Shown: positions 1 through 9,770, counted from the first letter of the stretch. The stretch is DNA of 64,000 bases from Bacteroidales bacterium (GCA_025454795.1 JALONT010000013.1:1-64000), one strand, 5' to 3'. A program made the numbers and translations. Notes: a model not told the origin generated them from the letters alone.

Positions 1-63
1 AATGGCATTGCGCAATAGGCGAGAAACAGGGTGTGGTTGTCTTTTCCGGCCTCCTTTTCTTTG

Positions 64-97
64 GTTCATTTCTTTTGGAGGAGCAAAAGAAATGAAC
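64..97. repeat. perfect 13-bp inverted repeat
   Basis: The arms GTTCATTTCTTTT and AAAAGAAATGAAC are exact reverse complements around an 8-base centre. The element lies just past the end of the first minus-strand gene and its terminator. It is not needed to explain that terminator, so it may be a copy of a dispersed palindromic repeat. I cannot count other copies outside the window. Confidence 0.6.
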
Positions 98-109
98 ATA
101 ATCCAAATA

Positions 110-149
110 AAAAAAAGAGGGTGCCCTTTTGAGATACCCTCCTTTTTTT
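110..149 (-). terminator. Rho-independent terminator of the Wzz-like gene
   Basis: Read on the minus strand, a GAGGGT/ACCCTC stem flanked by A-rich and T-rich arms is followed by a run of T. It overlaps the stop codon of the gene ending at 148. A-tract plus T-tract geometry would let it work in both directions. Confidence 0.7.
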
Positions 150-1212
150 AGTATTTATTATATACTTCCCGAATTTTCTTTCTGTTGTCAAGAATGATCA
201 GAATCAGAATTGTAAAGAAAAATAAAAGTGGCACCATCTTTTTAGCATAATATCCTATGCCATTAACTCTTTTCTTTGGTACTGAAAAATCACTCAGGAC
301 TGTAACAATATCTTTATACATATTTAGATCAGTTTCAAGAAATTGTTTCCGCTCATATAAGGTGTGAATATCTTCATAAACCAATTGGGTCCTTTGTTCC
401 TGGAGAAATATCATCTGACTGCCGTTCTGAGGGTGCCTGTACCTAGTTTCCTCAAAATACTTAACTTTCTGAAGAGAATCAAGCTGCTGAATATCATATT
501 CAAATCTGGAATGTAACTCCTGGTTATGTTTCAGCCTTCCCCTGTTACGCTGATGAAAAAGTGAATCTGAATTTATGAATTTGATTAATCCCGTTTTTAC
601 ATTTACCAGTTCCTCAGGTGATTTAATCATGACTCTGATATTTACCCGGTCCTGCATCCTGACATTAACAGTATCATATAAATTATGATTGTCCTTTAAG
701 TCAATTAGATCGGGAATCCCATCGTCACCTTTATCAATGATCCATAAGGCATTTATATCTATCAGATTCTCCACCTGTTCATCAGTAAGAAAAATAGCAT
801 CTGCAAGAGCATCCCGGTTATTTTCCATGCAATATTTATGAAGCCTGTTTATATATGAAATCATATCAGCTGTGTGTGCGGAGTTTGCCCGTAAGAGAAG
901 TTTTGATGCGACTTTCGATGTTGAGCTTTGCCTGAAAATAAGGTCTAATTCGGGTGCAGAGTTGATCCGTAAAACAAGGTCTGATGTATAAAAAGACGGC
1001 GAAGTCATTCTTAGAAGGTAAGCAGTACCTATTCCTAAAAATATGCTTATTCCTACCGGGAGCCAGTGTTTCAGAAGAAATACAATTGAAACAAGAAGTG
1101 CTCTTCCGAGTGCCCTGCTCATCCTCCCAATTGCTTTTCCTATTCTATGAAATAAATCAGAGAGATCAATCTCCTCATAACTCATATCCTTCTTGTTATT
1201 AGTTTCTGACAT
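148..1212 (-). CDS. Wzz-like chain-length determinant domain membrane protein
   Basis: The 354-residue protein has a hydrophobic segment around residues 50-68 (LPVGISIFLGIGTAYLL), a long polar, partly helical middle region (about 75-320), and a second hydrophobic segment near the C-terminus (MVPLLFFFTILILIIL). Two membrane segments around a large extracytoplasmic helical region are the hallmark of polysaccharide co-polymerase (Wzz) proteins, which set O-antigen or exopolysaccharide chain length. No tyrosine-kinase domain is attached and no glycan genes are next to it, so this is an assignment by architecture rather than by a specific motif. A consensus promoter lies directly upstream and a terminator at its end, so it is probably transcribed alone. 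Confidence 0.55.
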   Translation of the reverse strand: MSETNNKKDMSYEEIDLSDLFHRIGKAIGRMSRALGRALLVSIVFLLKHWLPVGISIFLGIGTAYLLRMTSPSFYTSDLVLRINSAPELDLIFRQSSTSKVASKLLLRANSAHTADMISYINRLHKYCMENNRDALADAIFLTDEQVENLIDINALWIIDKGDDGIPDLIDLKDNHNLYDTVNVRMQDRVNIRVMIKSPEELVNVKTGLIKFINSDSLFHQRNRGRLKHNQELHSRFEYDIQQLDSLQKVKYFEETRYRHPQNGSQMIFLQEQRTQLVYEDIHTLYERKQFLETDLNMYKDIVTVLSDFSVPKKRVNGIGYYAKKMVPLLFFFTILILIILDNRKKIREVYNKY

Positions 1213-1240
1213 TTTAGAATTTTTAACAGGTTAGTTAAAA

Positions 1241-1271
1241 CAAATTTAAGGAATATTATGATCTCTGCAAA
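1241..1271 (-). promoter_or_regulatory. Bacteroidota-type promoter for the Wzz-like gene
   Basis: On the minus strand TTTG (1271-1268) is followed after exactly 19 bases by TAAATTTG (1248-1241). This is a full match to the -33/-7 consensus of the phylum. The predicted start is about 20 bases upstream of the ATG at 1212. Confidence 0.65.
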
Positions 1272-1284
1272 AACCGTTTGGAAA

Positions 1285-2148
1285 TCACAGAATTCTGAAA
1301 ATTTTTTGAGCTAAATCAATGATTAAAGGTTTATAATCATTTATAAATTCTCCTGTTACACGGTTTCCGATTACGACACAAACCGTCAGTGCTTTATGAC
1401 CGAGAAGAGCTGATAATCCATAAATTGCTGAACTCTCCATTTCATAATTGCTGATAGTCCTTCCGCGAATTGAGAATTCTGAAAGCTTTTTGTTTATCTC
1501 ACTATCAAAAGCATTCAGCCTTAAACTTCTGCCCTGGGGTGCATAGAATCCGGGAGCAGATATAGTAATTCCTTTTATAAATTTCTCTGTCCTGAATAAT
1601 TCGATTAGTTCTTTGTTTGCATTTACTGCATAAGGATAGGAGAGGGTATCCGGCCATTCAAGATACTCGGCAAGAACATCCGCAAGTCCGGTATCAAGAA
1701 TCCAGTCGTATCCTTCATAAAAATGGAGCAGACCATCAAAGCCTATCGCAGTCTCAGCCAGTACACAAGCTCCGGCAGGAACATCGCTCCTTAATCCTCC
1801 GGACGTACCCAGTCTGATAATAGTCAGTGAAACGGGTTCCTCTTTGCAGATTCCGGTCTGCAGGTCAATGTTTACAAGTGCATCCAGCTCATTGATAAGA
1901 ATATCGATATTATCAGTTCCGATACCTGATGAGATTATGGTAACTTCACGATCCTCAAAATTTCCTGTGACTGTCCTGAATTCTCTGTTTTCCTTTCTTA
2001 CCCTGATGTTATTAAGGAATGAAGACAACATTTCCACACGACCGGGATCACCCACAATTATTATTTTATCAGAAATATCTCCGGGTTGCAGATTGAGATG
2101 AAATATGCTCCCGTCCTTATTTGTAATTAATTCGGTTTTCTTTTGCAT
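1285..2148 (-). CDS. udp: nucleoside phosphorylase (uridine phosphorylase-like)
   Basis: The 287-residue protein belongs to the PNP/UDP phosphorylase family, which cleaves nucleosides with phosphate to a free base and ribose-1-phosphate. The phosphate-binding GDPGR motif is near residue 33, SGIGTDN near 95, and RLGTSGG near 131. The substrate-binding NYEMESSAIYG segment near 234 is typical of uridine phosphorylases (the family's E-M-E ribose site). Residues that discriminate uridine from purine nucleosides cannot be fixed by eye, so the exact substrate is inferred. The gene starts 44 bases after the TolC-like gene and may be read through from the efflux operon. Pyrimidine salvage fits with pyrBI and pyrG elsewhere in the window, though the genes are not linked. 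Confidence 0.8.
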   Translation of the reverse strand: MQKKTELITNKDGSIFHLNLQPGDISDKIIIVGDPGRVEMLSSFLNNIRVRKENREFRTVTGNFEDREVTIISSGIGTDNIDILINELDALVNIDLQTGICKEEPVSLTIIRLGTSGGLRSDVPAGACVLAETAIGFDGLLHFYEGYDWILDTGLADVLAEYLEWPDTLSYPYAVNANKELIELFRTEKFIKGITISAPGFYAPQGRSLRLNAFDSEINKKLSEFSIRGRTISNYEMESSAIYGLSALLGHKALTVCVVIGNRVTGEFINDYKPLIIDLAQKIFRIL

Positions 2149-2192
2149 TGGTAAAAATTGAGGAATAAAATTAATAATTTTCCGGTATAAGA

Positions 2193-3515
2193 CTACTTAT
2201 AGTAATCCATTATTCTGCCGGAAATGAGAAGTAGTAAAATCTCAGCATTCTTAGTCTGATACTTGACCGAAAGTAGGCTCTCCCTTGCATTAAGAAGGCT
2301 CATCTGTACCTCACGCAGGTCAATACCCGAAAGATTCCCGAGTTTATATCTCTCCATGGCAATATTGAGATTCTCAGTTGCAGTCTGAAGGTTTTGCTGC
2401 TCAAGGTTTATAAGCCTTAGATAATTGCTGTATGCACTGTAAAGAGTTAAAAGATCTGCTTTTAAACCCTGTTCAATCTCAAGATATCTGAGTTCTTTAT
2501 TCTTTACCTCAATGGAAGAATTCCTGATGCTTCTCCGCTGGTTCATCCCGTCAAAAATATTAATGCCTATTGTCAGATCATAATTCATTCCGTTTACATA
2601 CTTGTTTTTAGTTGTGCTGGCCGAATATGTATTTTGATTATAGCTATACCCGGAAGACATATTCAGATAAGGGTAGGACCTTGACGTAATGAGTTTGTAA
2701 TCAACCTCCGAAATGGTCTTGTCCTTAGAAGCAATCTGAAGACCTGTATTTCTGGCAAGTGTCTCTTTGAGAAGCTTTTCGTATAAAAGGTCCTGAATCA
2801 CTTCAATTGAAGTATCCTTTGAGATAAACAGTTGACCCAGGTCTTCAAGGGCCATCATCTCATTAAGCCGAATCTGTGCTGCCCTTACAACTTCAAACTG
2901 CCTGGAGAGCCTGGAACTGTCAGCATTCAGGTATACACGAGATTGAAGAACCTGAAGCTTTGAGCTTGAGCCCAGAAGATAACGGTCCTCATCAATCCTG
3001 AGACGTTCTTTCGAAAGAATTACCGCATACTTCATATTTTTCAGCAACTGAACCTGCTGGATGTAATTGTAATATCCGGAAACAAGATCCGCAATTAGGG
3101 TTTCAATTGCCATCTGTGTATTTAGCTCCCCGATAATCTTCAACTCATTCAGCTTCTTGTATGTAGTCTGTACACTGAATCCATTGAATATCGTCAGATC
3201 CATCGAAATTTCGGCATTATTTGTAGTATTGTAAACTCCATCGGAAGTGCTCCGGCTTCCGTCTTTCATGTTCTCAATAGTATTGTTCAGTGTTGCACTA
3301 TGTTTACCGCCAAGATCAATGGAAGGAAGAAAACCGGCATTTCCAATCGTATAATTGTTTTTTGAGATAGTTTCACTATTTCTGGTGATCAGAAGTGAGA
3401 AATTCTTTTCAAGCCCGGTTCTGATACAATCTTTAATATCATAAATATTCTGAGCCTGAGATGGTTCGAAAAAAATAAAAAACACAAAACTAAACGATAT
3501 TAACTTTATCTTCAT
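2193..3515 (-). CDS. TolC-family outer membrane efflux protein
   Basis: This is the outer-membrane channel of a tripartite RND pump. The ORF track opens at a GTG at 3536, but the ATG at 3515 begins a normal signal peptide (MKIKLISFSFVFFIFFEPSQA, cleavage after SQA), so I use that start. The mature part is a duplicated pattern of long amphipathic helices with conserved TolC-type stretches such as LGNLSGIDLREVQMSLLNA near the end and LLGSSSKLQVLQSRVYLNA in the first half. The start lies inside the 3' end of the pump gene (26-base overlap), which indicates translational coupling. It is the last efflux gene in the order adaptor, pump, channel. Confidence 0.9.
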   Translation of the reverse strand: MKIKLISFSFVFFIFFEPSQAQNIYDIKDCIRTGLEKNFSLLITRNSETISKNNYTIGNAGFLPSIDLGGKHSATLNNTIENMKDGSRSTSDGVYNTTNNAEISMDLTIFNGFSVQTTYKKLNELKIIGELNTQMAIETLIADLVSGYYNYIQQVQLLKNMKYAVILSKERLRIDEDRYLLGSSSKLQVLQSRVYLNADSSRLSRQFEVVRAAQIRLNEMMALEDLGQLFISKDTSIEVIQDLLYEKLLKETLARNTGLQIASKDKTISEVDYKLITSRSYPYLNMSSGYSYNQNTYSASTTKNKYVNGMNYDLTIGINIFDGMNQRRSIRNSSIEVKNKELRYLEIEQGLKADLLTLYSAYSNYLRLINLEQQNLQTATENLNIAMERYKLGNLSGIDLREVQMSLLNARESLLSVKYQTKNAEILLLLISGRIMDYYK

Positions 3516-6500
3516 CAGCACTCTTTTTTGTTTCACTGGAAATATAGGTATAAATTGCAGGCACTACAAAAAGTGTCAGAAATGTTGCAAAAACCATTCC
3601 TCCAATCACAGCAATACCCATAGAGACACGACTCTTTGCGCCTTCTCCAAATCCAAGAGCGAGAGGTGAGAGACCCATAATTGTTGCAAAGCTGGTCATC
3701 AGGATAGGACGAAACCGTGCAGCAGCAGCATATTTAATGGCATCAAGTTTTGTCATCCCTGCACTTTTCCTCTGGTTTGCAAATTCTACAATCAGTATCC
3801 CGTTTTTAGATACAAGTCCAATGAGCATAATAAGCCCGATCTGACTAAAAATGTTCATTGTTATGTTGAAGTACCACATGAAAATCAAAGCTCCGGTCAA
3901 TGCGAGAGGTACAGTCATCATAACAACCAGCGGATCCTTAAAACTTTCAAACTGAGCAGCCAGTACAAGAAAAATAAGGATCAGGGCTAGCGCAAATGCG
4001 AACATAAGACTGGAGGAGCTCTCACGAAAATCCTTTGAATCGCCTGCCAGTGCAGTTCTGAAGGAATCGTCAAGAACTTCGTCGGCAATCTTGTCCATCT
4101 CTGCAAGTCCTTCACTTATTGTCCGACCTTTGACAAGGCCTGCTGATATAGTTGCAGCAACAAACCTGTTGTAACGGTAAAGCTGAGGAGGAGCAGTCTC
4201 TTCTGAAAGTGTTACCAGGTTATCAAACTGAATCATCTCACCTTTGTCAGTTCTGACATATAATGACTTGAGATCCAACGGTTTATTTCTATCTTCACGC
4301 GCGAGCTCTCCCAATATCTGATACTGTTTGCCATTCATGAAAAAATAACCGAAGCGCTGACCGCTTAAAGCAAGTTGAAGTGTTTGTCCTATATTCTGAG
4401 TCGATACTCCCAGTGTAATTGCTTTTTCACGATTGATATGGATCCTGAGTTCCGGTTTTGTGAATTTCAGATTCACATCTGCCATCTGTAAAATATCGCT
4501 TTCCATAACTTTGGCCATAAATGCAGGAAGCATACTTCTTAGCTTTTCTATTGAAGTGGACTGGAGCACATACTGAACAGGCTGACCTGCACGTCTGCTG
4601 CCAAATGTCGATTGCTGAATAACGAAGGAGCGTGCTTTTGTTTTTTTTCTGAAGTCGCTGGCCAGATCATCAGCGATCTCCTGCTGGGTCCTTTTTCTTT
4701 CATCAGGAGTCTTCAAAGTTAGTCTTACAGTTCCATGATCCCCACGAATCATAGTCGTATAACCGATCCTTTCAGGAACTTTTTCTTCAACAAGTTTCGC
4801 TATATCGTCAGCATATGCCAGTAAAAATTCATAAGTAGCTCCCTCAGTTGCTATCAGGTTGATTGAAATCTGCGACCTGTCCTCAAGAGGAGCCATTTCA
4901 GCAGGTATTACATTCCATAACATTATTATTATTCCAAAAGCAGCAAAAAGTATAATAAGTGAGTACCTGCGATGCTTAAGAAATTTATTTAGTAAATTGC
5001 TGTAACCGCTGTTCAATATTTCAAAGAAATGTTCCGTTTTTCTGAAGAACCAGCTGTGTTTTTTCTCGTGCCTGAGAAGTTTTGTCGAGACCATCGGAGT
5101 CAGCGAAAGTGCCAGAAATGCAGAAATCCCTACAGCACCAGCCATGACGATGCTGAATTCCCTGAAGAGACGTCCTGTGATCCCCTGCAGGAAAACAATC
5201 GGGAAGAAAACTGATATCAGTGTTATTGTAGTTGAAATTATTGCAAAATATATCTCACGGGAACCTTTTAGTCCTGCTTCCACAGGATTTAATCCTGATT
5301 CGACTTTGACATATATGTTCTCCATAACAACAATAGCATCATCAACTACTATCCCTATGGCAAGAACGATAGCCAGCAGGGTCAGAACATTTATGGTGAA
5401 ACCTGCCAGGTACATAATAAAGAAAGAACCCACAAGTGAGATTGGAATGACCAGAATGGGAATCAGAGTTGCCCTCCAGCTTCGGAGAAAGAAATATATT
5501 ATTAAAACTACAAGTGCAAAAGCAATATAGATAGTATTCTTGACTTCCTTTATGGATGAACGGATATATTTTGTATTGTCGTAATTTACATTCACCTGAA
5601 CATCGCCGGGGAGGTCCTTTCTAATGTATTCCAGCCGCCGGTATACTTCGTCTACAATTTCAATGTGATTTGAACCTGGTTGGGGAATAATAGAAATCAT
5701 GACCATTGGAACTCCGTTTTTTTTCAGAATACCGCGGATATCCTCCGGGCCCAGTTCAGCTCTTCCAATATCTTTAAACCTGATAATAAGATCTCCTGAC
5801 TGCTTAATTATCAGATCGTTGAATTCTTTTGGAGTTGTCATAAGACCCAATGTCCTTATTGTCAGCTGTGTGGTTGTACCTTCTATACTCCCAGAAGGCA
5901 ATTCCACATTTTCCCGGTTTATCGCACTCCTGACATCCATCGGGGTAAGTCCGTACCCTGCCAGCTTGATCGGATCAATCCAGAGTCTCATTGCATAACG
6001 TTTTTCGCCGAATATGCTGATAGCACTCACTCCTGATATGGTCTGAAGTTGTTCCTTTAATGTGAGATCTGCAATTTCTGAAAGCTGGAGCAATGACCTT
6101 TTACCGCTTTCTACTGTAAGATAAAGTATCGGATTGGCATCTGCGTCAGCTTTCGTAACTATGGGTGGATCACAGTCCTGAGGGAGTCTTCTCATTGCCT
6201 GGGATACTTTATCCCTGACATCATTTGCAGCTGTCTCCAAATCTACTGAAAGTTCAAATTCTACAGTTATTCTGCTAGAGCCCTGGCTGCTCACACTGGT
6301 CAGGGAACGCACACCCGGAATACCGTTAATTGATTGCTCAAGAGGTTCAGTTATCTGGGTTTCTATTACATCTGAATTAGCCCCGGGGTAAGAAGTATTT
6401 ACGGAAATAATAGCCGGATCAACACTCGGGAACTCACGCACACCAAGAAAAGTAGCGCCAACAATTCCAAAAATAAGAATTACAATCGCAAAAACCGATG

Positions 6501-6540
6501 CAAGTACAGGCCTGTTAATACTTACTGATGATAAACTCAT
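3490..6540 (-). CDS. RND-type efflux pump (AcrB/MexB family)
   Basis: The 1016-residue inner-membrane antiporter has the RND layout: TM1 near residues 12-32, a large periplasmic loop, a bundle of TM helices at about 335-470, a second periplasmic loop, and a final TM bundle from about 845. The proton-relay pair is visible in GIVVDDAIVVMEN in TM4. The N-terminus (SINRPVLASVFAIVI) and PSVDPAIISV are typical of the hydrophobe/amphiphile exporter (HAE) group rather than heavy-metal pumps. Substrate cannot be told from sequence; drugs, bile salts or lipids are likely. It lies 20 bases downstream of the adaptor and overlaps the channel gene. Length is normal for the family. Confidence 0.93.
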   Translation of the reverse strand: MSLSSVSINRPVLASVFAIVILIFGIVGATFLGVREFPSVDPAIISVNTSYPGANSDVIETQITEPLEQSINGIPGVRSLTSVSSQGSSRITVEFELSVDLETAANDVRDKVSQAMRRLPQDCDPPIVTKADADANPILYLTVESGKRSLLQLSEIADLTLKEQLQTISGVSAISIFGEKRYAMRLWIDPIKLAGYGLTPMDVRSAINRENVELPSGSIEGTTTQLTIRTLGLMTTPKEFNDLIIKQSGDLIIRFKDIGRAELGPEDIRGILKKNGVPMVMISIIPQPGSNHIEIVDEVYRRLEYIRKDLPGDVQVNVNYDNTKYIRSSIKEVKNTIYIAFALVVLIIYFFLRSWRATLIPILVIPISLVGSFFIMYLAGFTINVLTLLAIVLAIGIVVDDAIVVMENIYVKVESGLNPVEAGLKGSREIYFAIISTTITLISVFFPIVFLQGITGRLFREFSIVMAGAVGISAFLALSLTPMVSTKLLRHEKKHSWFFRKTEHFFEILNSGYSNLLNKFLKHRRYSLIILFAAFGIIIMLWNVIPAEMAPLEDRSQISINLIATEGATYEFLLAYADDIAKLVEEKVPERIGYTTMIRGDHGTVRLTLKTPDERKRTQQEIADDLASDFRKKTKARSFVIQQSTFGSRRAGQPVQYVLQSTSIEKLRSMLPAFMAKVMESDILQMADVNLKFTKPELRIHINREKAITLGVSTQNIGQTLQLALSGQRFGYFFMNGKQYQILGELAREDRNKPLDLKSLYVRTDKGEMIQFDNLVTLSEETAPPQLYRYNRFVAATISAGLVKGRTISEGLAEMDKIADEVLDDSFRTALAGDSKDFRESSSSLMFAFALALILIFLVLAAQFESFKDPLVVMMTVPLALTGALIFMWYFNITMNIFSQIGLIMLIGLVSKNGILIVEFANQRKSAGMTKLDAIKYAAAARFRPILMTSFATIMGLSPLALGFGEGAKSRVSMGIAVIGGMVFATFLTLFVVPAIYTYISSETKKSADEDKVNIV

Positions 6541-6560
6541 TTATCAAATTTTAAATGGTG

Positions 6561-7664
6561 TTAATTTATTAACAGTGTATCCAGTACGACAGGCAGGCTT
6601 TGCCTCAGCTGCAGGATCCCTGTTGTAATCAGGGTATCCCCAAACACAAGCCCGTCAACAATCTGGATCAGCGATTCTGTACGCAACCCGGTACTTACCT
6701 TGATTGATGATGCTTTGCCATTCCTGTAAACATATACCATTTCCCCTTCCATCTCAGGTATTAATGCTTCTGTGGGAATTGCAATTGCATCTTTAATCTC
6801 GTTCAACTGAAGTGTAACTGCAGTAGATCGTCCCGATTTCAATTCTTCATTTCTATTTGGATATAAGGCTCTGAGTACAATCGATCTTGTGGTAAGCTCA
6901 ACCTTCGGTTCAATGGCATATACAACAGCCTGGTACATTTTATCGTCAACATTGAACGAAACAGGGAAACCAATACTGACTTCATCTGCATATCTCTCAG
7001 GTATTGAAAATTCAATCTTAATGGGACTGGTTTTAACTAACCTTGCAATTTTCGTGGAGGGTGTTGCATAGCTGCCTTCACTCAGGTGCCGTAAGCCAAT
7101 AATTCCATTAAAAGGAGAACGCAGTTCAGTTTCGGAAATTCTTGCCCTGACAAGGTTAATATCTGCTATAGTTGTTTGCAATTCCGTAACAATCTGATCA
7201 TAGCTCTCCCGGCTTATTGCATCCTTGTCGAGAAGACTGCGTTGGCGAAATTCTTTTTCCTCGACAAGCTTTTTTTGTGCCTTAAGCTTTTCAAGTTGTG
7301 CCTGCAGGGGCTTGTCATTTATTTTTGCAAGAAGATCCCCTTTATTTACCCTTGTTCCTTCTCTGAAATTTATCCCGACTATTTTTCCTGAAGTTTCAAA
7401 AGACAATTCTACTTCTTCATCAGGGATTAAGGTTCCCCTGCTGTTTATTAATTCATTCATTATGGTCGGTTTTATAATATAACCGCTGACATTAAGCAAC
7501 TGACGGCCTTGCATCGAACCGGCACCTGCTCCGGGATAAAGTCCGGTACGTGTCGGTCTTTCTTGTCTTGAGGCGAGCAAAGGTTTTAACTTCGGATACA
7601 ATATTATTACTGCAAATACAACAATTAACAGAACAGTAATTGTCAACTTCAGGTTTTTCTTCAT
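6561..7664 (-). CDS. RND efflux periplasmic adaptor (membrane fusion protein)
   Basis: The 367-residue protein joins the pump to the outer-membrane channel. It has an N-terminal membrane anchor (LTITVLLIVVFAVIILYP, residues 7-24), then a barrel-sandwich (lipoyl-like) domain split around a helical hairpin: GKIVGINFREGTRVNKGDLL before the hairpin and LRSPFNGIIGLRHLSEGSYA after it. A beta-barrel domain follows (IEFSIPERYADEVSIG). No lipobox cysteine is seen, so it is held by an uncleaved anchor. It is the first gene of the three-gene efflux operon, with a candidate promoter about 100 bases upstream. Confidence 0.92.
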   Translation of the reverse strand: MKKNLKLTITVLLIVVFAVIILYPKLKPLLASRQERPTRTGLYPGAGAGSMQGRQLLNVSGYIIKPTIMNELINSRGTLIPDEEVELSFETSGKIVGINFREGTRVNKGDLLAKINDKPLQAQLEKLKAQKKLVEEKEFRQRSLLDKDAISRESYDQIVTELQTTIADINLVRARISETELRSPFNGIIGLRHLSEGSYATPSTKIARLVKTSPIKIEFSIPERYADEVSIGFPVSFNVDDKMYQAVVYAIEPKVELTTRSIVLRALYPNRNEELKSGRSTAVTLQLNEIKDAIAIPTEALIPEMEGEMVYVYRNGKASSIKVSTGLRTESLIQIVDGLVFGDTLITTGILQLRQSLPVVLDTLLIN

Positions 7665-7759
7665 AAAAAACGAATATATTAATTTACTGTTAACTAGTTT
7701 AAAAACAGTTTGTTATGTTAGACACTTTCTGAAGAATGTTATTTTTTAACTGAATGTGA

Positions 7760-7792
7760 CAAATGTAGGTAATTTGCCGGTCAGTAGGCAAT
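7760..7792 (-). promoter_or_regulatory. candidate promoter of the RND efflux operon
   Basis: On the minus strand ATTG (7792-7789) precedes TACATTTG (7767-7760) by 21 bases. The -7 element is a full consensus match and the -33 element matches three of four bases. It would leave an untranslated leader of about 90 bases, with no obvious operator seen in it. Confidence 0.45.
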
Positions 7793-7864
7793 TCATGTTT
7801 TGAAAAATATGTTAAAAAATTATAAAAAGTAAGTTCAATCTCTTGTAAACTTCACATGCATATG

Positions 7865-7896
7865 ATTGACTTATTACTGAAAACAAATTAATTTTG
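7865..7896 (+). promoter_or_regulatory. candidate promoter of the DUF4293 gene
   Basis: ATTG (7865-7868), 20 bases, then TAATTTTG (7889-7896), a full -7 match about 24 bases before the ATG at 7920. Confidence 0.5.
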
Positions 7897-7919
7897 CATT
7901 ATCAACTAATACATTTAAA

Positions 7920-8387
7920 ATGATCCAGCGAATTCAGTCACTTTACCTGTTACTGACAACAATAGTCTCTGGTATATTCCTTAACGGAGGTTTTTTAAGA
8001 ATTATTAGCTCTGAAGGATCTGAAACATTTCTGAGATTCAGCGGAGTATATCAAAAAGCAGGGGAGACGGGGCCTGACCTGATCGGAAGATTGATCCCTC
8101 TCACAATAATCTCTTTACTTATTCCCCTGATCTCACTTACTGCAATCTTCTTATTTAAGATGAGGAAACTGCAGTTGAAACTCACAATATTTCTCCTGAT
8201 TCTTGAAATTCTGTTGATTTTAACAGGGGCCTTTTCCGCAATTAAGATGGTTCAGAGCCACCCATCTTCCGTAATTCCGGAACTGAATATATTATTCCCA
8301 TTCATGGAAATCATCTTTACGTTTCTCGCTTATATTGGAATTAGAAAAGATGAATTGCTGATAAAATCGTATGACAGGTTACGATAG
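7920..8387 (+). CDS. DUF4293 family membrane protein
   Basis: The 155-residue protein starts with MIQRIQSLYLLLTTIVSGIFL, the signature opening of the Bacteroidota-specific DUF4293 family. Four hydrophobic segments are visible (about residues 8-25, 58-80, 88-106 and 122-140), with a short soluble loop between the first two. It is an inner-membrane protein of unknown function. In this phylum it often sits next to housekeeping genes. Here it converges on pyrI with only two bases between the two stop codons, and no terminator fits between them. Confidence 0.8.
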   Translation: MIQRIQSLYLLLTTIVSGIFLNGGFLRIISSEGSETFLRFSGVYQKAGETGPDLIGRLIPLTIISLLIPLISLTAIFLFKMRKLQLKLTIFLLILEILLILTGAFSAIKMVQSHPSSVIPELNILFPFMEIIFTFLAYIGIRKDELLIKSYDRLR

Positions 8388-8389
8388 GG

Positions 8390-8848
8390 TTAAATTATCT
8401 GCATATTCTCCTGATTTGTGATCTTCTCGCAATAATGACACCTGAGTAATACATTCTTCTTCGAGACCACTTTAAACTGGGTTGTGACCATTTCAAAATT
8501 TGTAATGCATTTGGGATTCATGCATCTGGCTATTCCCACAATATAATCAGGGACTTCAACAACTTTCTTTTCTACAACCTCATAATCCTTTATAATATTC
8601 AGCTTTGCATCAGGTGCTACAAGGGCTATCCTGTTGATATCGTCATCAGCAAAAAATTTTTCAGATATTTTGATAATTGCTTTCCTGCCAAGTTTTTTGC
8701 TTTCCAGGTTTGTCCCGAATGTTATCTGATTATCAATCCGGTCGAGTCCAAGGATCTGGATTACCTTGAAAAGATTTCTGGCCGGAACATGATCAATTAC
8801 AGTTCCGTTCTGGATTGCACTTACACTCATTTGTTTTGGTTCCTTCAT
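8390..8848 (-). CDS. pyrI: aspartate carbamoyltransferase regulatory subunit
   Basis: PyrI binds nucleotide effectors and links PyrB trimers in the class B aspartate carbamoyltransferase. The 152-residue protein shows the allosteric domain (VSAIQNGTVIDHVPARN at residues 9-25) and the C-terminal zinc domain, with its four cysteines in C-x4-C (CMNPKC) and C-x2-C (CHYC). An internal ATG at codon 7 is an alternative start. It follows pyrB by 13 bases, so the two subunits are co-translated in the usual order. The full set of ligands and normal length suggest a functional CTP-regulated enzyme. Confidence 0.95.
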   Translation of the reverse strand: MKEPKQMSVSAIQNGTVIDHVPARNLFKVIQILGLDRIDNQITFGTNLESKKLGRKAIIKISEKFFADDDINRIALVAPDAKLNIIKDYEVVEKKVVEVPDYIVGIARCMNPKCITNFEMVTTQFKVVSKKNVLLRCHYCEKITNQENMQII

Positions 8849-8861
8849 AATTAAATCCTCC

Positions 8862-9770
8862 CTAATTTATACCTAGAAGTGTGCAAAGTATAGCCTGGCG
8901 TGTAAATACACCATTGAGCGCCTGTTCAAAATAATAGGCTTTTGGATTCGCATCAACATCTGTATGAATCTCATTAACCCGTGGGAGAGGATGAAGAATG
9001 CGCATATTTGGTTTTGTGTTCTTCAGCATTGAACTCCTCAGGACATAAACGTTTTTGACTTTTTCATATTCTATAGGATCGGAGAATCTCTCTTTCTGGA
9101 CCCTTGTCATATATATGATATCTGCTTTTGAAATTATGTCGGTGAAATCTGAATGTTCATAATATTTAAGTCCTAAATTGTCAAGGTAGAGCTTGAATTC
9201 ATCGGGCATTCTGAGCTCCTCAGGTGATATAAAATTGAAGGTTGCATTCCATCTCGACATGGCCATTATCAGAGAGTGTACTGTTCTTCCATATTTAAGA
9301 TCTCCAACCATGAAGATATTCAGATTATTAAGTGTCCCCTGAGTTTTTCGTATTGAATATAGATCCAGCATGGTTTGTGTAGGATGTTGATTTGCACCGT
9401 CGCCGGCATTAATGACCGGAACACTTGCTATTTCGCTGGCGAACCTCGCACTCCCTTCAATCGGGTGCCTCATTACGATAAGGTCGCTGTAACTGCTTAC
9501 CATTTTTATGGTATCGTGCAAGGTCTCACCTTTTGAAACACTTGAACTCGATGAATCTGAAAACCCTACTATCTTTCCGCCCAGACGGTTAATCGCACTC
9601 TCAAAACTCAACCGTGTCCTTGTCGATGGCTCAAAGAAAAGTGTCGCAATTACTTTTCCTTCCAGCAGTTTTCTTATCGGTTGTTTTTCAAACCCTTCAG
9701 CCAGATCAAGTACCTTCAGAATCTCTTCTGTTGAAAAATCATCAATTGAGACTAAACTTCTGTTTTTCAT
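8862..9770 (-). CDS. pyrB: aspartate carbamoyltransferase catalytic subunit
   Basis: PyrB makes N-carbamoyl-aspartate from carbamoyl phosphate and aspartate, the first committed step of pyrimidine synthesis. Motifs seen include [14 protein letters not shown] (carbamoyl-phosphate site), [24 protein letters not shown] and [14 protein letters not shown] (aspartate loop). I use the ATG at 9770 ([13 protein letters not shown]), the typical start of the family. The longer frame from 9806 begins at or upstream of the likely transcription start next to the -7 element at 9809-9816. The protein has 302 residues, normal for the catalytic chain. Confidence 0.95.
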   Translation of the reverse strand: MKNRSLVSIDDFSTEEILKVLDLAEGFEKQPIRKLLEGKVIATLFFEPSTRTRLSFESAINRLGGKIVGFSDSSSSSVSKGETLHDTIKMVSSYSDLIVMRHPIEGSARFASEIASVPVINAGDGANQHPTQTMLDLYSIRKTQGTLNNLNIFMVGDLKYGRTVHSLIMAMSRWNATFNFISPEELRMPDEFKLYLDNLGLKYYEHSDFTDIISKADIIYMTRVQKERFSDPIEYEKVKNVYVLRSSMLKNTKPNMRILHPLPRVNEIHTDVDANPKAYYFEQALNGVFTRQAILCTLLGIN

